From positions 1 through 9,649 of the forward strand of contig JAGGUB010000083.1 in assembly GCA_021158725.1 (NCBI GenBank): a stretch of 9,649 nt of DNA. The letters run 5' to 3'. The notes beneath the pieces are model-generated. The model saw nothing but the letters and a program-made list of their open reading frames with translations, did no database searches and was not told where the DNA came from. This document shows, piece after piece, positions 1 through 4,848 of the stretch (its first letter is position 1; each line of letters begins with the position of its first letter). The translations under genes were made by a program, and so were the position numbers. This DNA is from Caldifarciminota bacterium. Its GTDB lineage: Bacteria; Hydrothermota; UBA3073; NMUJ01.

Positions 1-2
1 CA

Positions 3-209
3 ACCGGGTGGTTGGATATGTTCGATTTCGACCCTGATTATGACACCAGTAGATTGATACGCAGGGAGGTTGTACGAGTTGATGGCAAGAAACTGCGATT
101 ACTGGTATACCCTGATGTGATAAAATCGCCTGATATACCTATTTTTGGTATATATTGGGCAAGGATAGGGGGTGATACGTTGAAACTGTTAGATTTTGGT
201 TATAAATAA
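3..209 (+). CDS. C-terminal part (or whole) of an unrecognised small protein
   Basis: The frame is open from the first complete codon and ends at TAA 207-209, so this may be the tail of a longer gene that begins outside the window. If it is a complete small gene, the candidate starts are TTG at 12 and ATG at 18, the latter with a weak GGTGG about 7 bases upstream. The sequence begins with an acidic Asp/Phe-rich stretch (DMFDFDPDYD). It continues with alternating charged and hydrophobic residues that look beta-rich, and ends in GDTLKLLDFGYK. I see no signal peptide, membrane segment or known motif. It lies 12 bp upstream of the ZapA-like gene on the same strand and is probably co-transcribed with it. 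In many bacteria pheT lies before zapA, but this C-terminus does not look like the PheT anticodon-binding domain. Function unknown. Confidence 0.55.
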   Translation, partial: TGWLDMFDFDPDYDTSRLIRREVVRVDGKKLRLLVYPDVIKSPDIPIFGIYWARIGGDTLKLLDFGYK

Positions 210-211
210 AA

Positions 212-497
212 GGGCTTATATATGGCTGAAATCCAGATTTTAGAGAAAAGCTATCCGGTAGATTTACCGGAGAAGGTGGCAAGAAAGATAGAGTCCACCA
301 TCAACGACATGTTGGAAAAGATCAAGAAGGAACTCGATACCTCTATTGTATCTGATATCCTTTGTTATGGGCTTATAAATTTTGCGTACCTGTTGATACA
401 GGAAGAACAACGTAGGGCGAAAGCTGTGAAGCGACTCGATTCGATAATCGCGAAGCTCGAATCTACCCTATAAGGATTTCAGCCTATATAAGCCCAT
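212..497. repeat. Three copies of GGGCTTATA around zapA, two direct and one inverted
   Basis: GGGCTTATATA at 212-222 (ending at the zapA start codon) is the exact reverse complement of TATATAAGCCC at 485-495, in the zapA-rny gap. ATGGGCTTATA at 367-377 inside zapA is the exact reverse complement of TATAAGCCCAT at 487-497. The single downstream arm could therefore pair with either upstream arm in the transcript. Pairing with 212-222 would cover the ribosome-binding region of zapA. The matches are seen directly; any regulatory role is inference and chance is possible. Confidence 0.4.
222..473 (+). CDS. zapA: ZapA-like cell division protein
   Basis: This is a protein of 83 residues. It has the ZapA layout: a short N-terminal strand pair (AEIQILEKSYPVDLP, matching the usual 'I.g..Y.l' opening), a helix around residues 17-40, a hydrophobic helix around 42-60 (SDILCYGLINFAYLLIQEE, in the place of the family's 'iavlaALnia.El'), and a charged C-terminal helix likely to form a coiled coil. 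ZapA proteins bind and bundle FtsZ at the division septum. Context supports the call, because zapA directly before rny and a ymdB-type gene is a recurring order in several bacterial phyla. The shine-Dalgarno is weak (AAAAGGG, about 8 bases before ATG). The family is short and divergent, so the assignment rests on layout and neighbourhood rather than on invariant residues. Any other small coiled-coil protein is the alternative. Confidence 0.66.
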   Translation: MAEIQILEKSYPVDLPEKVARKIESTINDMLEKIKKELDTSIVSDILCYGLINFAYLLIQEEQRRAKAVKRLDSIIAKLESTL

Positions 498-503
498 TGT
501 AAA

Positions 504-510
504 AGGAGGT
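504..510 (+). promoter_or_regulatory. Strong Shine-Dalgarno of rny
   Basis: AGGAGGT lies 4 bases before ATG 515, within AAAAGGAGGT. It is the best ribosome-binding site on the plus strand of the window and fixes the rny start. It contrasts with the weak site of zapA just upstream, suggesting that RNase Y is translated independently. Confidence 0.85.
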
Positions 511-514
511 AGAT

Positions 515-2086
515 ATGGGTATTGTAAACTCACTAATTGGCATAATTGGTGGATTAGCAATAGGGGTGTTGATTTCATACGGGATATGGGGACGTAAATA
601 TAGGTTGAGTTTGAAGAAAGCCGAAGAGAAAGCTAAGTCAATAATAGAAGCTGCGGAGAAGGAAGCACGTGAGATAAAGGTATCGGCAGAAAGTGAGCTT
701 AAACGTAAGTTACACGAACAGAGACGTGAACTCGAAAGGTCGTTCGCCAACCGCAAGAGGGAGGTTGAGGAACGTGAACGTCGGCTATCGATACGTGAGC
801 GTGAACTTGACCGTAAGCTTGAGCTGCTCGAACGTCGTGAGAAGCTATTGGCTAAAAAGGAGAGCGATATCAACCACAGCCATAAACGGGTAGCTGAAAA
901 GCTGAAGGAGTTGGATAACCTCATCCAACAGGAGAATGTGATATTGGAGAAAATAGCTGGGTTATCGCGTGAGGAGGCAAAACAGAAGCTACTAAATAAC
1001 ATGCGGGAGGAAGCTGAACTCGAAGCTAAACAGTACCTGCTGGAACTGAAGGAGAAAGTCGAACGTAACGCCAAAGCAGAGGTCTTCCAGATATTGACCA
1101 CTGTAATGAACCGCTACATACCTGAAATTGTAGCAGAACAAACTACGAGCGTTGTGCATTTGCCATCAGACGACTTAAAAGGTAAACTCATAGGACGTGA
1201 AGGTCGTAACATAAGGGCGTTCGAACAAGCAACTGGGGTTGACCTTATTATCGATGACACACCGTTGATGGTAAGCATATCATCATTTAATCCCGTACGA
1301 CGTGAGATTGCACGTCGGGCACTCGAAAAACTTGTAGCTGATGGAAGGATACACCCGGGGAGGATTGAGGAAGTAGTTAAGGAAGTACGTGAGGAGGTGG
1401 AGCGCTTCATAATCGAGAAAGGTGAAGAAACCGTAGCTGAATTGGGGATATCGGGATTGCATCCGGAGCTCATAAAGTTGTTGGGTGAACTGCATTTCCG
1501 TACAAGTTATGGACAGAATGTGCTACAACATTCGAAAGAAGTTGCCCATATTGCAGCACTATTGGGGGCTGAATTGGGGCTCGATGATAATAAGATTGAG
1601 GAAGCCAAACGTGCGGGGTTATTACATGATATCGGTAAAGCCATAAGTCAGGAGGAGAAAGGGTCACACCAGCAGATAGGTGCTGAAATAGCACGTAAGT
1701 ATGGTGAATCTGAAACCATTGTCAACGCGATAGCGGCACATCATCGTGATGTTGAACCACTCTCCGAGGTAGCAGTAGTGGTGGAGCTGGCTGACGCAAT
1801 AAGTAGTGCACGACCGGGTGCAAGACGTGAGACACTTGATGCATATATACAGAGGGTGGGACAACTCGAAGAGATTGCACAATCATTTGATGGTGTGATG
1901 CGTGCATTCGCTATACAGGCGGGTAGGGAAGTACGTGTAATTGTACATCCTGATAAGGTGAAGGATGACGACCTCGTGTTGCTTGCAGATAAGATTGCGA
2001 AGAAAATAGAGCGTGAAATGAAGTATCCTGGTGAGATAAAGGTTACCGTGTTACGTGAAGTACAAGCTGTACAATACGCTAAATGA
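515..2086 (+). CDS. rny: Ribonuclease Y
   Basis: Membrane-anchored endoribonuclease that starts mRNA decay. At 523 residues it has the usual family length and all four parts in order. There is an N-terminal membrane helix at about 3-24 (Gly/Ile/Val-rich, followed by WGRKYR). A long Lys/Glu/Arg coiled coil runs from about 30 to 190, with REREL-type heptads. A KH domain sits at about 215-275 with its GREG loop at 227-230, followed by RNIRAFE. The HD hydrolase domain spans about 330-440, with H339, the H371-D372 pair (LLHDIGKA), H410 and D427 as expected metal or catalytic residues. The C-terminal helical part ends at YAK. The start is fixed by AGGAGGT at 504-510 and by the membrane helix beginning immediately after it. 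The stop overlaps the start of the next gene by 4 bp (ATGA). Co-expression with ymdB is conserved in many bacteria. No key residue appears lost. Confidence 0.97.
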   Translation: MGIVNSLIGIIGGLAIGVLISYGIWGRKYRLSLKKAEEKAKSIIEAAEKEAREIKVSAESELKRKLHEQRRELERSFANRKREVEERERRLSIRERELDRKLELLERREKLLAKKESDINHSHKRVAEKLKELDNLIQQENVILEKIAGLSREEAKQKLLNNMREEAELEAKQYLLELKEKVERNAKAEVFQILTTVMNRYIPEIVAEQTTSVVHLPSDDLKGKLIGREGRNIRAFEQATGVDLIIDDTPLMVSISSFNPVRREIARRALEKLVADGRIHPGRIEEVVKEVREEVERFIIEKGEETVAELGISGLHPELIKLLGELHFRTSYGQNVLQHSKEVAHIAALLGAELGLDDNKIEEAKRAGLLHDIGKAISQEEKGSHQQIGAEIARKYGESETIVNAIAAHHRDVEPLSEVAVVVELADAISSARPGARRETLDAYIQRVGQLEEIAQSFDGVMRAFAIQAGREVRVIVHPDKVKDDDLVLLADKIAKKIEREMKYPGEIKVTVLREVQAVQYAK

Positions 2087-2850
2087 GGGTCGCCTTTTTG
2101 GGCGATATAGTGGGTAAGGGTGGTAGGAGGTTGCTCGCTAACAAATGGAGGACGTGGAAGCTCAACCATCACGTGGATTTCACGATAGCGAATGGTGAGA
2201 ATCTCGCCGGTAGGGGGATAACGCCCAACCTTGCACGTAAGGTGCTCAAGTATGGGATAGATGTCATAACATCAGGTAACCACATATGGAAGTTTGACCA
2301 GATTATACCGCTGTTGGAAGATGAACAATTTCCACTGATTAGGCCACTCAACTACAATGACGTACCAGGTAAGGGTAGCGGTGTGTTCAACGGTGTGGCT
2401 GTTATCAACCTCTTATCACCGATTGGTATGACACCACACCTGGTTGAACCCATGTTTAAGATAGTCGAACATGAGGTGACACGCTTACATGAGATGACAC
2501 CCATTATAATAGTAGATGTACATGGTGAGACAGCAGCTGATAAGATAGCACTTGCGTATTACCTGGATGGTAAGGTGAGTGCAGTGATTGGTACACACAC
2601 GCACGTACCGACAAACGATGCAAGGATATTGGAGCACGGTACCGCATATATCACGGATGTGGGTATGGTGGGTGCAACCCGTTCCGTTATTGGGGTGAAG
2701 AAAGAGATCATCGTAGAGCACCTGATCACAGGGCTACCGAAAAGGTTTGACAATGCACATGAAGAAGTGAAAGGTTATGGTGTACTTATAGATATCGACG
2801 ACCGTACAGGTAAAAGCTACGCTATTGAACCATTTGTGATAGAGGGGTGA
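2083..2850 (+). CDS. ymdB: YmdB/TIGR00282-family metallophosphoesterase (intact active site)
   Basis: Calcineurin-like phosphoesterase of 255 residues, the family's usual length. Bacillus YmdB, the studied member, has phosphodiesterase activity including on 2',3'-cAMP and affects biofilm and motility programmes. The expected metal-site residues are all visible: D8 (FLGDIVG), E39-N40 (ANGENLAG), N66-H67 (TSGNHIW), H147 (VDVHGET), and H172 with H174 (IGTHTHVPT). Near the C-terminus are the family motifs YITDVGMVG and IDIDDRTGK. The start overlaps the rny stop by 4 bp (ATGA), so translation is probably coupled; there is no clear separate ribosome site. Its 3' end overlaps by 29 bp the 3' end of a convergent paralogue. 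Soluble and cytoplasmic: no signal peptide or membrane helix. Family membership is firm; the physiological substrate is not shown by the sequence. Confidence 0.93.
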   Translation: MRVAFLGDIVGKGGRRLLANKWRTWKLNHHVDFTIANGENLAGRGITPNLARKVLKYGIDVITSGNHIWKFDQIIPLLEDEQFPLIRPLNYNDVPGKGSGVFNGVAVINLLSPIGMTPHLVEPMFKIVEHEVTRLHEMTPIIIVDVHGETAADKIALAYYLDGKVSAVIGTHTHVPTNDARILEHGTAYITDVGMVGATRSVIGVKKEIIVEHLITGLPKRFDNAHEEVKGYGVLIDIDDRTGKSYAIEPFVIEG

Positions 2851-2884
2851 TAGAAACTGTTTTACCGGTATCGTCATCTATGTC
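2791..2884. repeat. Imperfect inverted repeat at the convergent paralogue junction
   Basis: Bases 2791-2815 pair with 2860-2884 over 25 positions, with four mismatches and two G-T(U) pairs and a 44-base loop. The inner seven pairs are perfect (GGTAAAA 2809-2815 with TTTTACC 2860-2866). The arms are the two gene copies of the conserved LDIDDxTGK segment, read in opposite directions, so common ancestry explains the symmetry. In RNA from either strand it would form a stem close to the stop codon of that strand's gene. It could serve as a two-way transcript end or stabilising structure, which is inference; I see no classic GC stem with a U tract. Confidence 0.55.
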
Positions 2885-3586
2885 AAGTAATACACCTTGA
2901 ACGATAGCTGTACCGGTGGCAGGTTTTAACTTCTGTGGTATACCAGTGAGGAAATACTTTATGTAGAGCTGTTTGTCGAACCCAATAACTGAATCAGCTG
3001 CACCTACCATACCTGCATCCGTAATATAACCAGTACCTTCGGAAAGTATCTCTGCATCACGTGTCTGTACATGGGTATGTGTACCTATGACTGCGGAAAC
3101 CTTACCGTTGAGGTACCAACCCATAGCACGTTTCTCGGAGGTGGTCTCCGCATGGAAGTCAACGATCACAATTTTGGCACGTAATTTGGGTAACTGTTCA
3201 TTCACCACCCTGAAGGGGCAATCAACTGTCACAAGAAAGACCCTACCCACGAGGTTGATAACCGCAAGCTCACCATTGTCAAAAACACCATATCCGGGTA
3301 CACCTGGTGGATAATTCAGTGGCCTCAACAGATTAGGTAAGGTAGACAGACTGGATACGAGAGAGGCATCTTGCCATATATGAGGTCCAGACGTAAATAT
3401 GTTGATACCGGTAGCCTCCAGCTCACGTAACTCCTTTAGAGTGATACCAAACCCTGTATCGCTGGCATTCTCGATATTGGCTATCACGTATCGGGGGTTG
3501 TGACGTGAGATAAGTTCGGGTAAAACCTTAGCTATAGCAATACGGCCACACTTACCAACGACATCACCCAAAAAGAGTATTTGCAT
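2822..3586 (-). CDS. Second TIGR00282-family metallophosphoesterase, altered GNH motif
   Basis: This 254-residue paralogue of the 2083-2850 gene aligns with it end to end by eye. Retained metal-site residues are D8 (FLGDVVG), E39-N40 (ANIENAS), H69, H145 (VDFHAET), and H170 with H172 (IGTHTHVQT). Two differences touch the active site. The usual GEN is IEN (I38), and the GNH asparagine is proline (TSGPHIW, P68, codon CCT at 3385-3383). That asparagine normally coordinates a metal, so activity may be reduced, changed or absent; because the histidines persist, simple loss of function is not certain. The gene is last in a leftward operon: its ATG follows the bactofilin TGA with no gap (TGAATG). 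Its stop (TAG, 2824-2822) lies inside the convergent ymdB gene. It probably works with the bactofilin and membrane protein rather than with RNase Y, judging from position only. Confidence 0.9.
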   Translation of the reverse strand: MQILFLGDVVGKCGRIAIAKVLPELISRHNPRYVIANIENASDTGFGITLKELRELEATGINIFTSGPHIWQDASLVSSLSTLPNLLRPLNYPPGVPGYGVFDNGELAVINLVGRVFLVTVDCPFRVVNEQLPKLRAKIVIVDFHAETTSEKRAMGWYLNGKVSAVIGTHTHVQTRDAEILSEGTGYITDAGMVGAADSVIGFDKQLYIKYFLTGIPQKLKPATGTAIVQGVLLDIDDDTGKTVSITPLSQMVQ

Positions 3587-3961
3587 TCAGGTGGATTTGG
3601 TAGGTAGCTTCTCTGTAGGCTTTGGAGTGGGTTCGCCCATCTTGCAGTTACCATTAAAGGTGGCACCTTCTTCAACCACCAAAACTGCACACGTTATGTC
3701 ACCCTTGATGTTGGCACCTGCCTGTAGTTCAACCTTCTTCGTTACATAAAGGTTACCCTCTACTTTGCCACGAATTATGGCGTTAGATGCATTTACGGTA
3801 CCCTTTATGTAACCTTCCTTGCCAAGCAGTAGGGTGCCTTTCACTTTGATCTCACCATCTATAGTGCCATCTATTCGGATGCTACCTTCTGCCGTAAGCG
3901 TGCCTTTGACACAGCTACGACGGCCAATGAATTCCGTAATCTCAATACCTTTCTCTTTCAT
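3587..3961 (-). CDS. Bactofilin (polymer-forming cytoskeletal protein)
   Basis: Bactofilins assemble without nucleotide into filaments that often lie under the inner membrane and place cell-wall enzymes. This 124-residue protein has the family pattern: a short N-terminal tail (MKEKGIEITEFIG), then a right-handed beta-helix core from about residue 10 to 110. The core shows repeating Gly and hydrophobic positions, including GTLTAEGSIRIDGTIDGEI, GTLLLGKEGYIKGTV and GKVEGNLYV. A Pro/Lys/Thr tail (PTPKPTEKLPTKST) follows. Its start is supported by AGGAGG just upstream on the minus strand. It sits between an M23-like membrane protein gene and a phosphoesterase gene. The bactofilin-M23 pairing is widespread (for example Hyphomonas/Caulobacter bacA-lmdC and Helicobacter ccmA-csd1), which supports a role in cell shape. 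The N-terminal tail would be the expected contact for the membrane partner. Confidence 0.94.
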   Translation of the reverse strand: MKEKGIEITEFIGRRSCVKGTLTAEGSIRIDGTIDGEIKVKGTLLLGKEGYIKGTVNASNAIIRGKVEGNLYVTKKVELQAGANIKGDITCAVLVVEEGATFNGNCKMGEPTPKPTEKLPTKST

Positions 3962-3963
3962 TA

Positions 3964-3970
3964 TTACCTC
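3964..3970 (-). promoter_or_regulatory. Shine-Dalgarno of the bactofilin gene
   Basis: On the minus strand AGGAGGT lies a few bases before the bactofilin ATG (3961-3959), in the 12-base gap after the stop of the M23-like gene. It is far stronger than the sites of the other two genes in this operon, as would fit a filament protein made in excess of its partners. Confidence 0.8.
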
Positions 3971-3973
3971 CTG

Positions 3974-4693
3974 TTAGAAGGCCCTACCCAAAAAGTAAAT
4001 AAGTGGGTCGAGCGGTTCACCTTTATAAAAAAGCATAATATCTACAGGTGAATCTTCCTTCACGAACCCCAGTAGCTGCCCCTGATACACGCGACGACCA
4101 TCTTCTATCAATAACCTGAATTTACCTTGGTAGATGGCCCTGAACCCTTTCTCGTTGGTGATTTCGAGTTTATCAAGTTCATGTTTTAGAATACCATCCA
4201 TGATCGCAAAGAGTGGTTCACCTGCACGTGTTACTATCTCTACACCCATGTTACCAGGTACAAGTGATACTTTACCTCTACATGGTACTACACGTGGTAT
4301 GTTACCGATGATGGCTTCACCACCTCCCATCGCGTTGGTGAGAGGTTGTGGCTTATCTTTAGTAGAATTTATGTCAGCGGCTACAGATGCATCGGTATCA
4401 ACACCCATAAGCTGAGCTAACTGCTGAACCTTACGGTTCTGTTGTTCAAGTAAAGTGATGAGTTGCTCATAATCGTTGAGCTTCTGACGTAGTTCAGCAT
4501 TCTTAAGCTTAAGCTCCGTATAGCCATGTAGGTAGCTCATACCCGTACGTAGGCGTGCAAGTATAAAGCCTTGTAGAAAGATCACAATAACGAAGATGAT
4601 GGGTAGCAAATACCAGAAGATGAAGGGTATCTTATAACGTTGGATCTGCTGATTCGTATCTTCAGAGACCACGAATATGGAAATCCACCGCAT
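3974..4693 (-). CDS. Bitopic coiled-coil protein with degenerate M23/LytM domain
   Basis: The protein has 239 residues: a short cytoplasmic N-terminus (about 1-23), one membrane helix (about 24-46, very hydrophobic), a coiled coil (about 55-95), a polar linker, and a LytM/M23-like beta domain at about 136-236. The domain is recognisable from GVEIVTRAGEPLFAIMDGIL, from YQGQLLGFVKED and from the closing GEPLDPLIYFL, which matches the family's 'G.pvdP..yl'. Aligned by eye, the zinc ligands are missing. The HxxxD position reads NMGVE (N148, E152), and the HxH before the final strand reads P216-V-D218. It is therefore probably not an endopeptidase. It may be a regulator or scaffold, as EnvC and NlpD are for amidases. 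It precedes the bactofilin gene by 12 bp. The known bactofilin partner LmdC has the same bitopic layout, but with an active M23 domain. No strong ribosome site is seen at ATG 4693. Confidence 0.8.
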   Translation of the reverse strand: MRWISIFVVSEDTNQQIQRYKIPFIFWYLLPIIFVIVIFLQGFILARLRTGMSYLHGYTELKLKNAELRQKLNDYEQLITLLEQQNRKVQQLAQLMGVDTDASVAADINSTKDKPQPLTNAMGGGEAIIGNIPRVVPCRGKVSLVPGNMGVEIVTRAGEPLFAIMDGILKHELDKLEITNEKGFRAIYQGKFRLLIEDGRRVYQGQLLGFVKEDSPVDIMLFYKGEPLDPLIYFLGRAF

Positions 4694-4848
4694 TATAAAC
4701 AGTTAACCATAATTCGGATTTGTCAATTCCAGTTGTTGAGATCATAATACAGCAAGGTTGACCCGACTGTAGCGTTGGGATATACAATTGGTTAATTTTA
4801 TTACAGGATGGAACGTTGACGATAATGAGTTTATGTTATTTTGAAGAT
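4694..4848. promoter_or_regulatory. Divergent promoter region between the cytoskeletal and protease operons
   Basis: This AT-rich stretch is the only substantial gap in the window and must drive both leftward and rightward operons. The rightward promoter is listed separately. On the minus strand a perfect TTGACA box (plus coordinates 4726-4721) has no good -10 at 16-18 bases, so the leftward promoter is not located. I see no long palindrome, CIRCE-type heat-shock element or riboswitch-like structure. A GTTAAC palindrome at 4702-4707 is too short to interpret. Confidence 0.6.
4758..4786 (+). promoter_or_regulatory. Sigma-70-type promoter of the protease operon
   Basis: TTGACC (4758-4763), a 17-base spacer, then TATACA (4781-4786): five of six consensus bases in each box at the ideal spacing. 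Transcription would start near 4793, giving a leader of about 55 bases before ATG 4849. The position immediately upstream of a five-gene coupled run makes it the likely promoter for the whole run. A housekeeping-type promoter, with no heat-shock element visible, suggests basal expression of the protease. Confidence 0.6.

Noticed and set aside
180..206. Possible promoter TTGAAA with TATAAA before zapA
   Set aside because: The spacer is 15 bases, shorter than the functional optimum, and the -10 box lies over the stop region of the upstream gene. Not convincing.
474..514. Possible 6S RNA or other small RNA between zapA and rny
   Set aside because: The gap is only about 40 bases, filled by the repeat arm and the rny ribosome site; too short for such an RNA.
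484..1101. A 205-codon open frame on the minus strand opposite rny
   Set aside because: It is a Ser/Arg-rich low-complexity shadow of the Glu/Lys/Arg coiled-coil codons of RNase Y, with no ribosome site or recognisable domain.
1114..2172. Several overlapping minus-strand frames of 60 to 140 codons opposite rny and ymdB
   Set aside because: They lie wholly within genes with unmistakable domains and show no motifs; shadows.
2822..2850. Assembly artefact as explanation for the overlapping convergent genes
   Set aside because: Both proteins keep full family length with distinct, divergent sequences, so a simple chimera or inverted artefact of one gene does not fit.
4692..4697. TATAAT on the minus strand overlapping the start codon of the M23-like gene
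   Set aside because: It lies 23 bases from the TTGACA box, and transcription from it would begin inside the gene and lose the membrane helix. Probably chance.
4816..4848. Upstream extension of the protease to TTG 4816 or ATG 4825
   Set aside because: The extra residues (MTIMSLCYFED) do not resemble family N-termini, and ATG 4849 gives the expected distance to LSPDDL. TTG 4816 does have AGGA 7 bases upstream, so it is not excluded.
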